Shown: positions 9,359 through 19,840, counted from the first letter of the stretch. The stretch is 64,000 nucleotides of DNA from Paracoccus acridae (GCF_014642735.1 NZ_BMIV01000001.1:335499-399498), one strand, 5' to 3'. The notes: generated by a model not told the origin, from the letters alone. Translations and numbers: made by a program.

Positions 9359-10512
9359 TCCGCATCATCCTGGCATGGCTGGTAACGGCGGGCGCGGTCC
9401 TGGCCCAGGGCGACACGCGCCTGATGATCCTGCACGACCACGGCAACCCGGTCGTGTCGGAAATGGTCGAACTGACGATCCGGGGCGAATACGACCTGAC
9501 CGTCTCGCTCGAGGACATGCAGTTCCCGAATTCACCCGATTACGACTGGATCCAGATCGCGCGGGACGATTGGCACAAGGATCGCGTGAACGGGCGGCTG
9601 TTGCAGATCTTCGAACGCAGGATCGCCTTGTTCCCCCGCCGCGACGGGGCGATACAGGTCGGCCCGATCAGCCACAAGCTGACCTATGTGCAGAACAACG
9701 GCCAGCGTGCGGAAACCACCGTCACCGCCGCGCCCATCACCTTGGGGGTCAGGCCCTTTCCCGCCAACACGCCGCCCTTGTCGGCCAGCCGGCTGGTACT
9801 GACCGATGAACTCTCTGCCGAACCGGGCCGGTTGAAGAAGGACGAGATCCTGACCCGCCGCGTCACCATCGAGGCGGTCGGCGCCCTGGCCCATCACCTG
9901 CCCGCGCGTCCCGACCTGTCCGAACCCTGGCTGATCCTGTTCAGCCAGCCCGAAACCCGCGAAACCGTCCTGACCGAGGCGGGACCGGTCGCACGCGTGG
10001 TCTGGGAATGGCAGTTGCGGCCCCGCACCGGCGAACCCGCCATCCTTCATGCCCAGGCCTTCCCCTGGTTCGACACCGACAACCGACAGGTCGAGGTCGC
10101 GCCGCTGAAGCCCATCCCCTTCGGCTTTGCGGGCTTCGGGTCGAACTTCGGCGCCTCCGACCAGGTGGCCTGGCGCAACTGGCCCTTGGCCGCGCTGGCC
10201 TTGGGCGGGGGCATGGCGGCGTCGCTGGGCCTGATGCTGCACGGCCAGGGATTGCTGCCCGTGGCGGCGATCAGGACGCGCCTCCGCCGCCTGCTGCCCG
10301 GACCCCATGCCCGCGCCATGCGCCGGGCAGCCGATGCCGGGGATCTGGCCGCCCTGCGCGACGCCGCCGACCGGCACCTGCGCTGGCGCGGACAGCCCGC
10401 GCCGCCGATCCTGGCCGACTTGGACCGACAGCTTTATGCGCCCGATCCCCCGCCCGGCTTTGACGCCCGCCGCTGGCTGGCGGCGTTCAGCCGGACATTG
10501 CGACGGGGCTGA
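9352..10512 (+). CDS. BatD-like membrane protein
   Basis: Last gene of the MoxR operon, 386 residues. It has a signal peptide (cleavage near residue 18, AVLA-Q), a long periplasmic beta-rich region beginning with the BatD-like pattern of strands (LTIRGEYDLTVSLEDMQ), one membrane helix at about residues 281-299 and a short cytoplasmic tail. This is the topology of BatD proteins. Sequence motifs are weak, so the name rests on layout and position. It overlaps the TPR gene by 7 bases. Confidence 0.75.
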   Translation: MVIRIILAWLVTAGAVLAQGDTRLMILHDHGNPVVSEMVELTIRGEYDLTVSLEDMQFPNSPDYDWIQIARDDWHKDRVNGRLLQIFERRIALFPRRDGAIQVGPISHKLTYVQNNGQRAETTVTAAPITLGVRPFPANTPPLSASRLVLTDELSAEPGRLKKDEILTRRVTIEAVGALAHHLPARPDLSEPWLILFSQPETRETVLTEAGPVARVVWEWQLRPRTGEPAILHAQAFPWFDTDNRQVEVAPLKPIPFGFAGFGSNFGASDQVAWRNWPLAALALGGGMAASLGLMLHGQGLLPVAAIRTRLRRLLPGPHARAMRRAADAGDLAALRDAADRHLRWRGQPAPPILADLDRQLYAPDPPPGFDARRWLAAFSRTLRRG

Positions 10513-10565
10513 CCACCTGGGACTTGCCAGTCGTTCCGCCTTGGGCCACCCTGCAGGCCATGCAA

Positions 10566-10583
10566 CCCCGCCCCGACGCGGGG
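10566..10583. terminator. Inverted repeat between MoxR/Bat operon and peptide transporter
   Basis: A perfect 6-base stem CCCCGC / GCGGGG with a 6-base loop lies 23 bases before the substrate-binding-protein gene. There is no T-run after it. It could stop transcription from the Bat operon or sit in the leader of the transporter mRNA. Confidence 0.25.
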
Positions 10584-10605
10584 ACCAGGGAAACAGGGAA
10601 CCACC

Positions 10606-12204
10606 ATGAAACATCTTCTGACCCCGCGCGCGATCCTGCTGGCATCGGCCCTGGCCATCGCGCCTGCGGCCTGGGCGGAAACGCCCGCCGACACGCTGGT
10701 CGTGGCCGCCGCCATCGACGACATCATCAGCCTGGACCCGGCCCAGAGCTTCGAGTTCTCGGGCAATGACGTGAACCAGAACACCTATGACCGCCTGGTC
10801 GATTTCGACCCGCTGGACATGGAAGCGGGCTTCAAGCCGTCCCTGGCCGAAAGCTGGGAAGTGTCCGAGGATGGAATGTCCATCACCTTCACCATGCGCC
10901 AGGGCGTGACCTTCCATTCCGGCAACCCGGTCCGGGCCGAGGATGCCGCCTGGTCGCTGCAGCGCGCGGTCAAGCTGGACAAGACCCCGGCCTTCATCCT
11001 GACCCAGTTCGGCTTCACCGCCGACAACGTGGAAGAAAAGATCACCTTCGACGACACCAGCCTGACGCTGCACCTGGACAAGCCCTATGCGCCGACCTTC
11101 GTGCTGAACTGCCTGACCGCCAACATCGCCAGCGTGGTGGACAAGGAAACGGTCATGGCGAACGCCCAGGGCGATGACCTTGGCAACACCTGGCTGAACA
11201 CCAACGAGGCGGGTTCAGGCCCCTATGTCCTGGCCGGCTGGCGCCCGAACGAAGCCGTGCAGTTCACCGCCTATGAGGATTATTTCCAGGGCGCCCCCGC
11301 GATGAAGCGCGTGGTGGTCCGCAACGTCGCCGAATCCAGCGCGCAGCGCCTGCTGCTGGAACAAGGCGACATCGACGCCGCCCGCAACCTGTCGCCGACC
11401 GACGTGGAATCCGTAGGCGCGGTCGAGGGCGTGAAGATCCAGGACGAACCGCGTGGCCGGATCCTGTATATGGGCCTGAACCAGAAGGATCCGGTCCTGT
11501 CGAACCCCCAGGTCATCGAGGCGATGAAGCACCTGGTCGATTACGATGGCATCGCGAACAGCTTCCTCAAGGGCACCTTCGTGCCGCACCAGTCCTTCCT
11601 GCCCAAGGGATACTTGGGCGCGCTGGAGGATATGCCCTGGACCTATGACGTCGCCAAGGCCAAGGCCCTGATCGACGAGGCGGGGATGTCCGGCAAGACC
11701 ATCACCACCAAGGTCCGCGACCTGCGCGAATATGTGGACGTGGCCCAGGCCCTGCAGGCATCGATGGCCGAGGCAGGCCTGACGCTGGAAATCCAGCAGA
11801 TGACCGGTGCGCAGGTGCTGGACGCCTATCGTGCCCGCGACGTGCCGATCTTCCTGGGCGAATGGGGGCCGGATTATTCCGACCCGAACACCAATGCCGC
11901 GACCTTCGCCTATAACCCCGACAACAGCGACGAGGCGCAGGCGACCGGCCTTCTGGCCTGGCGCAACGCCTATGAAGTCCCGGCCGAGATGAACGAGGCC
12001 ACGGTCGCGGCCACCCTGGAACAGGACGCCGACAAGCGCGCCCAGATGTATATCGACATCCAGAAGCAGTATCAGGCCGAGGCCCCCATCGTGCCGCTGT
12101 TCCAACGGGTCGAGAACACCGGCCTGCGCGACACCGTGCAGAACTGGAATTCCGGCGGGTCCGTGACCTCGGTCATGTATCGGCAGGTTACGAAGGGCGA
12201 ATAA
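10606..12204 (+). CDS. Peptide/nickel-type ABC transporter substrate-binding protein
   Basis: Periplasmic solute receptor of the SBP_bac_5 family (DppA/OppA type), 532 residues with a signal peptide cleaved near residue 24 (AAWA-E). Family features include the early AAAIDDIISLDPAQSFE segment, NTYDRLVDFDP, and the GVTFHSGNPVRAEDAAWS motif near residue 105. It heads a five-gene transporter operon. The ligand cannot be told from sequence: di- or oligopeptides are most likely. Confidence 0.92.
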   Translation: MKHLLTPRAILLASALAIAPAAWAETPADTLVVAAAIDDIISLDPAQSFEFSGNDVNQNTYDRLVDFDPLDMEAGFKPSLAESWEVSEDGMSITFTMRQGVTFHSGNPVRAEDAAWSLQRAVKLDKTPAFILTQFGFTADNVEEKITFDDTSLTLHLDKPYAPTFVLNCLTANIASVVDKETVMANAQGDDLGNTWLNTNEAGSGPYVLAGWRPNEAVQFTAYEDYFQGAPAMKRVVVRNVAESSAQRLLLEQGDIDAARNLSPTDVESVGAVEGVKIQDEPRGRILYMGLNQKDPVLSNPQVIEAMKHLVDYDGIANSFLKGTFVPHQSFLPKGYLGALEDMPWTYDVAKAKALIDEAGMSGKTITTKVRDLREYVDVAQALQASMAEAGLTLEIQQMTGAQVLDAYRARDVPIFLGEWGPDYSDPNTNAATFAYNPDNSDEAQATGLLAWRNAYEVPAEMNEATVAATLEQDADKRAQMYIDIQKQYQAEAPIVPLFQRVENTGLRDTVQNWNSGGSVTSVMYRQVTKGE

Positions 12205-12207
12205 GGC

Positions 12208-13311
12208 TTGGCCGTTTCCGACACCGATGCCGCCGGCCGGGGGACAGCTTTGCCCCCCGCGCCGAACTCTGATGCGCCCAACCACCGCGCCGCCGCCCGT
12301 CGCCGCCGCGCGCGCAGCATCGGCGGCACGCTGTTGTCGCTGGCCCTGACCATGCTGGGTCTGCTGCTGGTCACCTTCATCATCGGCCGGGTCATGCCCA
12401 TCGACCCGGTGCTGAAGGTGGTGGGCGACCGCGCGTCCCAGGCGCAATACGACGCCGCCTATCAGGCGATGGGGCTGGACCAGCCGCTGTATGTGCAATT
12501 CGTGCGCTATCTGGGCGATGTGCTGACAGGCGATTTCGGCCGGTCCATTTCCACCGGCCAGCTTGTCGTGGACGACATCAAGCGGGTCTTTCCCGCCACC
12601 TTCGAACTAGCGACCCTGGGCACCCTGATCGGCGTGCTGATCGGCGTGCCGCTGGGCGTGATCGCCGCCGCGCGTCGCGGCGGGATCATCGACCAGGTGG
12701 CCCGGGTGGTGGCGCTTGTGGGCTATTCCATGCCGATCTTCTGGCTGGGGCTGATGGGGCTTCTGGTCTTCTATGGCATCCTCGGCTGGGTCGGGGGGCC
12801 GGGGAGGCAGGGGATCATCTATGACGGGATGGTGCCGACCGTGACCGGACTGATCCTGGTCGATTCGCTGATCGCGGGCGACTGGGGCGCCTTCAAGGAC
12901 GCGTTTTCCCACATCATCCTGCCCGCCAGCCTCTTGGGCTATTTCAGCCTGGCCTATATCAGCCGCATGACCCGCAGCTTCATGCTGGAACAGCTTTCGG
13001 CCGAATACATCACCACCGCCCGCGTCAAGGGCCTGTCCGAACGCGCGGTGATCTGGCGCCACGCCTTCCGCAACATCCAGATCCCGCTGATCACCGTGAT
13101 CGCGCTGTCCTTCGGGTCGCTGCTGGAAGGATCCGTCCTGACCGAGATCATCTTCAGTTGGCCGGGCCTGGGCCAATACATCACCAAGGCGCTGCTGTCG
13201 GGCGACATGAACGCGGTCCTGGGCGGCACGGTGGTCGTCGGCACCTGCTTCGTGGTGCTGAACCTGTTCAGCGACATCCTGTATCGCGTCCTCGACCCGA
13301 GGTCGAAATGA
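12208..13311 (+). CDS. ABC transporter permease, DppB/OppB type
   Basis: Inner-membrane permease of the peptide importer, 367 residues. The start is a TTG three bases after the upstream stop, with an AAGG-like ribosome site inside the stop region. About 45 polar, Arg-rich residues precede the first membrane helix (residues 46-66). The ATPase-contacting loop is clear (EYITTARVKGLSERAVIWRH, about residues 264-283). The next in-frame ATG falls inside the first helix, which supports the TTG. Confidence 0.9.
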   Translation: MAVSDTDAAGRGTALPPAPNSDAPNHRAAARRRRARSIGGTLLSLALTMLGLLLVTFIIGRVMPIDPVLKVVGDRASQAQYDAAYQAMGLDQPLYVQFVRYLGDVLTGDFGRSISTGQLVVDDIKRVFPATFELATLGTLIGVLIGVPLGVIAAARRGGIIDQVARVVALVGYSMPIFWLGLMGLLVFYGILGWVGGPGRQGIIYDGMVPTVTGLILVDSLIAGDWGAFKDAFSHIILPASLLGYFSLAYISRMTRSFMLEQLSAEYITTARVKGLSERAVIWRHAFRNIQIPLITVIALSFGSLLEGSVLTEIIFSWPGLGQYITKALLSGDMNAVLGGTVVVGTCFVVLNLFSDILYRVLDPRSK

Positions 13312-14228
13312 ACCAGGCCAGACCCGCCCCATCCCGAAAAGAATGGCTGCTGTCGGATGCGCCCCAGACCCGCAGGCAGGCGCGGCTTGGCGCGCTTTAT
13401 CAAGGCTGGCTGACCTTCCGGGGCAACAAGCTGGCGATGCTGGGGCTGATCGTGCTGGTCGGGCTGATCGGCATGGCGATCTTGGCCCCCTGGATCGCGC
13501 CGCAAAGTCCCTTTGCCCAGAACCTGGCGAACCGGCTGCAGCCGCCATCCAGCGAACACTGGCTGGGCACCGACGCGCTTGGCCGGGACATCCTGTCCCG
13601 CCTGATCCACGGCTCGCGGATCACCCTGTTCATCGTCGGCACCGTGGCGCTGATCGCGCCGATCATCGGGCTGTTCATCGGCACGGTGGCGGGTTTCGCG
13701 GGCGGCTGGGTGGACCAGGTGCTGATGCGGATCACCGACATCTTCCTGGCCTTCCCCAAGCTGATCCTGGCCCTGGCCTTCGTGGCAGCCCTGGGTCCCA
13801 GCATCGGCAACGCGGTCCTCGCGCTGGCCCTGACCGCATGGCCGCCCTATGCCCGCCTTGCACGGGCCGAGACGCTGACCGTGCGCAATGCCGACTTCAT
13901 CGCCGCCGCGCGCCTGCAGGGGGCGGGTCCCCTGCGCCTGCTGATCAGGCATGTCTGGCCGCTGTGCATTTCCTCGCTGATCGTGCGCGTCGCGTTGGAC
14001 ATGGCGGGGATCATCCTGTCGGCGGCGGGCCTGGGCTTCCTGGGCCTTGGCGCGCAGCCGCCGATGCCGGAATGGGGGGCGATGATTTCCGACGGGCGGA
14101 CCTATATCCTGGATTTCTGGTGGGTTGCCGCCATGCCGGGGATCGCGATCTTCATCGTCTCGATGGCCTTCAACCTGCTGGGCGACGGCTTGCGCGACGT
14201 CCTGGATCCCAAAGGGGCCAAGGAATGA
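13308..14228 (+). CDS. ABC transporter permease, DppC/OppC type
   Basis: Second permease of the importer, 306 residues, beginning at an ATG overlapping the previous stop. It has the OppC N-terminal helix (KLAMLGLIVLVGLIGMAIL), the conserved HWLGTDALGRDILSRLIHGSR segment near residues 84-104 and an ATPase-contacting loop (NADFIAAARLQGAGPLRLL). DppB and DppC proteins form the channel as a heterodimer. Confidence 0.92.
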   Translation: MNQARPAPSRKEWLLSDAPQTRRQARLGALYQGWLTFRGNKLAMLGLIVLVGLIGMAILAPWIAPQSPFAQNLANRLQPPSSEHWLGTDALGRDILSRLIHGSRITLFIVGTVALIAPIIGLFIGTVAGFAGGWVDQVLMRITDIFLAFPKLILALAFVAALGPSIGNAVLALALTAWPPYARLARAETLTVRNADFIAAARLQGAGPLRLLIRHVWPLCISSLIVRVALDMAGIILSAAGLGFLGLGAQPPMPEWGAMISDGRTYILDFWWVAAMPGIAIFIVSMAFNLLGDGLRDVLDPKGAKE

Positions 14229-15103
14229 CGCTGCTGTCCGTCCGCAACCTGCGCGTGACCTTCCCCACTCGCCAGGGCACATTCGAGGCCGTGCGCGGCG
14301 TCAGCTTCGACCTGGGCCGCGAACGGCTGGGCGTGGTCGGCGAATCCGGGTCGGGCAAGTCGATGACGGGCCGTGCGATCCTGGGCCTTGTCCGCCCGCC
14401 CGGGCGCGTGACCGCCGACCGAATGGCGCTTGAGGGCCAGTCGATCCTGAACCTGCCCGAACGCCGGATGCGCAAGATCCGGGGCAGGCGGATCAGCATG
14501 GTCATGCAGGATCCCAAGTTCAGCCTGAACCCGGTGATGACCATCGGCGACCAGATCGTCGAGGCCTATCGCCTGCACGCGGGCGGCAACCGGGCCGCCG
14601 CCCGGCAAAAGGCGCTGGACATGCTGGCCGCCGTCCAGATTCGCGATCCCGAACGGGTCATGGGCGCCTATCCGCACGAGGTGTCGGGCGGCATGGGCCA
14701 GCGGATCATGATCGCGATGATGCTGGCCCCCGACCCCGAGATCCTGATCGCCGACGAACCCACCTCGGCCTTGGACGTGTCGGTCAGGACCGAGGTTCTG
14801 AACATCATGGACCGGCTGGTCCGCGACAGGGGCATGGGGCTGATCTTCATCAGCCACGACCTGAACCTGGTCGCGCAGTTCTGCGACCGCGTGCTGATCA
14901 TGTATGCGGGCCGGATCGTGGAGACGCTGGCCGCACGCGACCTGCACCAGGCCCGCCACCCTTATACCCAAGGCCTGCTGAACAGCCTGCCCCGCCTTGA
15001 CGCGCCGGTGGGCCGCCTGCCGGTCCTGCAGCGCCAGGACAGCTGGCGCAACGGCGACACGATCACCGAAAGCCTGGAAACCGAATTTCCGGGTGGCCTC
15101 TGA
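14225..15103 (+). CDS. ABC transporter ATP-binding protein, DppD/OppD type
   Basis: One of two nucleotide-binding subunits of the peptide importer, 292 residues. Walker A GESGSGKS is at residues 39-46, the signature is VSGGMGQR near 156-163, and Walker B ILIADEP with the D-loop SALD follows. The C-terminal HPYTQGLLNSLP stretch is typical of OppD-type ATPases, though the tail is shorter than usual for the family (about 320-330). It overlaps dppC-type gene by 4 bases. Confidence 0.92.
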   Translation: MTLLSVRNLRVTFPTRQGTFEAVRGVSFDLGRERLGVVGESGSGKSMTGRAILGLVRPPGRVTADRMALEGQSILNLPERRMRKIRGRRISMVMQDPKFSLNPVMTIGDQIVEAYRLHAGGNRAAARQKALDMLAAVQIRDPERVMGAYPHEVSGGMGQRIMIAMMLAPDPEILIADEPTSALDVSVRTEVLNIMDRLVRDRGMGLIFISHDLNLVAQFCDRVLIMYAGRIVETLAARDLHQARHPYTQGLLNSLPRLDAPVGRLPVLQRQDSWRNGDTITESLETEFPGGL

Positions 15104-15106
15104 TGC

Positions 15107-15140
15107 TTCTCTGTTGTCCAAATACCCAATCCCGCCGGAG
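15107..15140 (-). repeat. Degenerate copy of the GATATTTG repeat element
   Basis: Read on the minus strand this gap contains GGGTATTTGGACAACAG followed by AGAAG, resembling the tail GATATTTGGGCACAGAAG of the elements at 29349, 35419, 51247 and 55711. The hairpin part is missing or decayed. It sits between the two ATPase genes of the transporter. Confidence 0.35.
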
Positions 15141-15146
15141 CCGCCC

Positions 15147-15899
<753 letters not shown>

Positions 15900-15959
15900 C
15901 CCGCTTGCGTCCCTGTGTGCTATCGCTAACGTGCGCGCGACAGCAGGAAAGGATGCACC

Positions 15960-17018
15960 ATGAAGCGCGTGACACTGGGTGGCAGCGATGTCGAGGTCAG
16001 CGAGATCTGCCTTGGAACCATGACCTTCGGCAACCAGACCCCTGAATCCGAGGGCCATGCCCAGATGGACCGCGCCCTGGATGCGGGCATCACCTTCATG
16101 GACACGGCCGAGATGTATCCCGTGAACCCCGTCCGGCGCGAAACCATCGGCCTGACGGAAACCATCCTCGGCAACTGGCTGGCCCGCAGCCGCAATCGCG
16201 ACCGGGTAGAGATCGCCACCAAGATCACCGGTCCCAGCCAGATGGTCCGCGATGGCGCGCCTTTCGACGGCGGCACCGTGGCCGCCGCCATTGACGCCTC
16301 GCTGAAGCGGCTGCAGACGGATAGGATCGACCTTTACCAGATGCACTGGCCGGTGCGCGGCAGCTATGCCTTTCGCCAGAACTGGACCTACGATCCCTCG
16401 AAGCAATCCAAGCAGCGGACGCTGGACCACATGGCCGATGTGCTGGGGGCGCTGTCGGATGCCCGGAAGGCGGGCAAGATCCGCGCCCTGGGGCTGTCGA
16501 ACGAATCCGCCTGGGGCCTGGCCCGCTGGTGCGACATGGCCGACCGGCTGGACGCGCCGCGCATGGCAGCGATCCAGAACGAATATTCGCTGCTTTATCG
16601 CCTTTATGACACCGACCTGGCCGAAACGGCCGTGAACGAGGATGTGACGCTGCTGGCCTATTCCCCGCTGGCCGCGGGTCTGCTGACCGGCAAGTATTCC
16701 GGCGGCGCGGTGCCGGAAGGCAGCCGGGCGGCTGTGGACAAGGCCACGGGCGGGCAGGGCAACCTGGGCGGGCGCAAGACGCCGCAAGCCATCGCCGCGA
16801 CCGAAGCCTATCACAGGCTGGCGGCGGATCACGGCTGGGACGGGGTCCACATGGCGATCGCCTGGCAACTGACCCGGCCCTTCAAGGTCGTCCCGATTAT
16901 CGGGGCCACGCGGATGGACCAGTTGGACCACCTCCTTGCGGGTCTGGGCAAGCCCTTGCCCGACGATCTGCGCAAGGCCATCGACCGGCTGCACAAGCAG
17001 TATCCGCTGCCCTATTGA
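15960..17018 (+). CDS. Aldo/keto reductase, Tas-like
   Basis: NADPH-dependent aldo/keto reductase of 352 residues. The catalytic tetrad is visible: Asp48 and Tyr53 (DTAEMY), a Lys in IATKIT and a His in QMHWP. The N-terminal LGGSDVEVSEICLGTMTFG and the loop GSYAFRQNWTYDPSK fit the Tas subgroup, whose physiological substrate is not established. It has a ribosome site (AGGAAAGG) and no obvious operon partner; the next gene is 58 bases away. Confidence 0.9.
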   Translation: MKRVTLGGSDVEVSEICLGTMTFGNQTPESEGHAQMDRALDAGITFMDTAEMYPVNPVRRETIGLTETILGNWLARSRNRDRVEIATKITGPSQMVRDGAPFDGGTVAAAIDASLKRLQTDRIDLYQMHWPVRGSYAFRQNWTYDPSKQSKQRTLDHMADVLGALSDARKAGKIRALGLSNESAWGLARWCDMADRLDAPRMAAIQNEYSLLYRLYDTDLAETAVNEDVTLLAYSPLAAGLLTGKYSGGAVPEGSRAAVDKATGGQGNLGGRKTPQAIAATEAYHRLAADHGWDGVHMAIAWQLTRPFKVVPIIGATRMDQLDHLLAGLGKPLPDDLRKAIDRLHKQYPLPY

Positions 17019-17076
17019 TGAACCGCCGCCATCCCCTATCTTCTTGAACACAGGCGATGAAATGGGGGAACAGGTG

Positions 17077-18012
17077 ATGGCGGGCAATCCGTATGAAGCC
17101 TTGGGGCTGACGAAATCGGCGACCGATGCCGAGATCAAGAAGGCCTATCGCCGGATCGCCAAGTCGGATCATCCCGACCTGAACCCCGATCCGGCGGCGA
17201 CTGCCCGCTTCAAGGCCGCGTCCGCCGCCTATGACCTGCTGAAGGATCCCGAACAGCGCCGCCGTTTCGACGCCGGGGAGATCGACGCCCAGGGCCAGGA
17301 ACGCGCGCAGCGCCGACCGTGGCGCGACCATGCCGAGGCGGCGGGCAACCCCTATGCCCGCAGCTATGGCTTCGAATCCGATCCCGACCTGTCGGGCGTT
17401 TTTTCCGACCTGTTCGGGCGGCGCGGCTTTGGCGGCTTCGGCGGCTTCGGTCGTGGCCCCGAGGATCCGCGCGATTTCCATGTGCGCGGGCAGGATTACC
17501 GTTTCTCGCTGCAGGTGGATTTTCTGACCGCCGCCAAGGGCGGCAAGACCCGTATCACCCTGCCCGAAGGCGGCGACCTGGAGGTGACGATCCCCAAGGG
17601 CACCCGCGACGGCCAGACCATCCGGCTGAAGGGCAAGGGCGGGCAGGGCCTGGGCGAGGGCGGGCCGGGCGACGCCTATCTGACGATCAGCGTGGCCCCG
17701 CATCCCGATTTCCGGCGCGAGGGCGACGACATCCTGTTGACCCTGCCGATCAGCTTGGACGAGGCTGTCTTGGGCGGCAAGGTCGCGGTCCCGACCATCG
17801 ACGGGCCGGTCAACCTGACCATCCCCAAGGGCGCCACCAGCGGTCAAAAGCTGCGGCTGCGCGGGCGCGGCATCAACGGGGGCGACCAGCAGGTGGAACT
17901 GAAGATCGTGATGCCGCCCAAGGTGGACGACGATCTGGCCCGCTTTTTCCAGGAATGGCGCAAGAACCATCCCCATGATCCGCGCGCAGGCATGAAGATG
18001 GGGGGCAAGTGA
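17077..18012 (+). CDS. cbpA: DnaJ C-terminal domain co-chaperone, CbpA-like
   Basis: DnaJ-class co-chaperone of 311 residues that stimulates DnaK and may bind curved DNA. The J domain covers residues 5-70 with the HPD motif at 32-34, followed by a Gly/Phe-rich linker (FGRRGFGGFGGFGRG, about 119-133) and two C-terminal beta domains; there is no zinc-finger region, which separates CbpA from DnaJ. I chose the ATG at 17077 because GGGGGAAC lies ahead of it; an in-frame ATG at 17062 has no ribosome site. CbpM follows directly. Confidence 0.9.
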   Translation: MAGNPYEALGLTKSATDAEIKKAYRRIAKSDHPDLNPDPAATARFKAASAAYDLLKDPEQRRRFDAGEIDAQGQERAQRRPWRDHAEAAGNPYARSYGFESDPDLSGVFSDLFGRRGFGGFGGFGRGPEDPRDFHVRGQDYRFSLQVDFLTAAKGGKTRITLPEGGDLEVTIPKGTRDGQTIRLKGKGGQGLGEGGPGDAYLTISVAPHPDFRREGDDILLTLPISLDEAVLGGKVAVPTIDGPVNLTIPKGATSGQKLRLRGRGINGGDQQVELKIVMPPKVDDDLARFFQEWRKNHPHDPRAGMKMGGK

Positions 18013-18013
18013 C

Positions 18014-18361
18014 ATGACCCGTCATTTCTCGGAAACCGAGGTGGTGGCGATCCTGGACGACCTGAACCCCGCCCGGCTGCGATCCTTCGTGGCCGCCCGC
18101 GTCGTGACCCCCCTGCAGACCCCCCAGGGCCAGGCCTTCAGCGAGGCGGATCTGGCCCGGCTGCAACTGCTCTGCGACCTGTCCGAGGTTTATGACCTGC
18201 CCGACGATGCGCTGGCCATGGTCATGTCGTTGATCGACCAGTTGAACACCGCGCGCGGCGACATGCGCGCGCTGATCCAGGCCGTCGCGACCGAACCCGA
18301 CGAGGTGCGCGGCCGCATCATGACCCATGTCCGCAGCATCAGGGTGACGGGCAGGGGCTGA
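18014..18361 (+). CDS. cbpM: Chaperone modulator CbpM family protein
   Basis: Small helical protein of 115 residues starting one base after the cbpA stop. CbpM proteins are MerR-like helical modulators that bind the J domain of CbpA and inhibit it. The sequence shows a short Glu-containing helix (SETEVVAIL), a strand-like VVTPLQ and leucine-rich helices (FSEADLARLQLLCDLSEVYDL). Position next to a CbpA gene is the main support. Confidence 0.8.
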   Translation: MTRHFSETEVVAILDDLNPARLRSFVAARVVTPLQTPQGQAFSEADLARLQLLCDLSEVYDLPDDALAMVMSLIDQLNTARGDMRALIQAVATEPDEVRGRIMTHVRSIRVTGRG

Positions 18362-18439
18362 GGTGTTTCAACGCCGCCGATAAACTGCCCGTCGATCTTG
18401 CAGATTGTGCATGACATCTGGCCGCGCTAAGGCAGTCCC

Positions 18440-19810
18440 ATGTCCCGCTACCTGCCCCATATCGCCGCGACCCTGTCGCTGGGCCTGCCGCTGATCGGCA
18501 GCCATCTGGCGCGCATGGCCATCGGCGTGGGCGATACGGTGATGGTCGGCTGGTACGGGGTCGAGGCCCTGGCGGGCCTGGTCATCGCCACGTCCTTTTT
18601 CCACATCCTGTTCTTCCTGGGCATGGGGTTCGGCACCGGCGTCCTGGGCCTGATCGCCACCGCCATCGCCCGCGGCGACGAGACCGAGGTGCGGCGCGAG
18701 ACCCGAATGGCCCTGTGGCTGTCCAGCGGCTTCGGTCTGGCGGTCATGCCCTTGATGTGGTTTTCCGAACCGATCCTGTCCGCGCTGGGGCAATCCCCGG
18801 TCGTCGCGGCCTATGCCCAGGAATATCTGCGCATCGCCGGCTGGGGCCTGGCGGTCGTCCTGTGCCAGTTGACGCTGAACTCCTATCTTGCGGCGATGGA
18901 GCGGACGCAGGTGGTGATGTGGGTGACGCTGGCGGGCCTGCCGGTGAATGTCGCGCTGAACTGGGTCCTGATCTTCGGCAACCTGGGGGCGCCGGAACTG
19001 GGCGTCGCGGGTGCGGCCATCGCCAGCCTGACGGTGCAGTGCCTGCAATTGGTCCTGCTGGTGACCTATGCGGCCTGGCTGCCGATGGCGCGCAAGTACA
19101 ACCTGTTCCAGCGCCTGTGGCGGCCCGACTGGTCGGCGCTGCGCCGCGTGGCCTCGATCGGGCTGCCCATCGGCCTGACCATGGTGGCCGAGGGCGGGTT
19201 GTTCGTCGGATCGAACATCATGATGGGCTGGATCGGCACGCAGCAGCTGGCAGCGCACGGGATCGCGCTGCAGATCACCTCGATCGCCTTCATGGCGCAT
19301 CTAGGCCTGTCCAATGCCGCGACGATCCGCGTGGGCCAGGCCAAGGGGCGCAACGATCCCGCCTTCATGCGCGACGCGGCCATGACCGTCACCTGGATGT
19401 CGCTGGCCTTTGCCTGCTTGACCATCGTGCTGTTCCTGACCGCCGCCGTGCCGCTGGTGCGGCTGTATCTGGACCCCGCCGATCCCCAGGCCGAAGCCAT
19501 CATCCGCATCGGCGCGGGCCTGCTGTTCTTCGCTGCCCTGTTCCAGCTTGCCGACGCGCTGCAGGTGCTGGCCCTGGGCTTCCTGCGGGGCGTCCACGAC
19601 ACGCGCGTGCCGATGATGATCGCGGGCTTCAGCTATTGGGTGGTGGGAATGCCCGTCGCCTGGGGGCTGGCCTTTCCGCTGGGCTTCGGCCCCGCCGGGC
19701 TGTGGCTGGGACTTTGCGCGGGGCTGACACTGGCCGCCGCGCTGCTGCTGGCGCGGTTCTGGCAGGGACACGCGCGCGGGGTCTGGACCCGTCCCGCCAC
19801 CGCGGTCTAA
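18440..19810 (+). CDS. MATE family efflux transporter
   Basis: Multidrug and toxic compound extrusion protein of 456 residues with about twelve hydrophobic segments in two homologous halves. The N-terminal half shows SLGLPLIGSHLARMAIGVGDTVMVG and the second half KPV-like repeats such as GLPIGLTMVAEGGLFVGSNIMMG near residues 240-262. These transporters export drugs using sodium or proton gradients. Its substrate is unknown. The gene stands 78 bases after cbpM and 30 before the small sensor-domain gene. Confidence 0.92.
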   Translation: MSRYLPHIAATLSLGLPLIGSHLARMAIGVGDTVMVGWYGVEALAGLVIATSFFHILFFLGMGFGTGVLGLIATAIARGDETEVRRETRMALWLSSGFGLAVMPLMWFSEPILSALGQSPVVAAYAQEYLRIAGWGLAVVLCQLTLNSYLAAMERTQVVMWVTLAGLPVNVALNWVLIFGNLGAPELGVAGAAIASLTVQCLQLVLLVTYAAWLPMARKYNLFQRLWRPDWSALRRVASIGLPIGLTMVAEGGLFVGSNIMMGWIGTQQLAAHGIALQITSIAFMAHLGLSNAATIRVGQAKGRNDPAFMRDAAMTVTWMSLAFACLTIVLFLTAAVPLVRLYLDPADPQAEAIIRIGAGLLFFAALFQLADALQVLALGFLRGVHDTRVPMMIAGFSYWVVGMPVAWGLAFPLGFGPAGLWLGLCAGLTLAAALLLARFWQGHARGVWTRPATAV

Positions 19811-19840
19811 CCTGCGCCCGATTGCAAAAGGAGACTGCCC

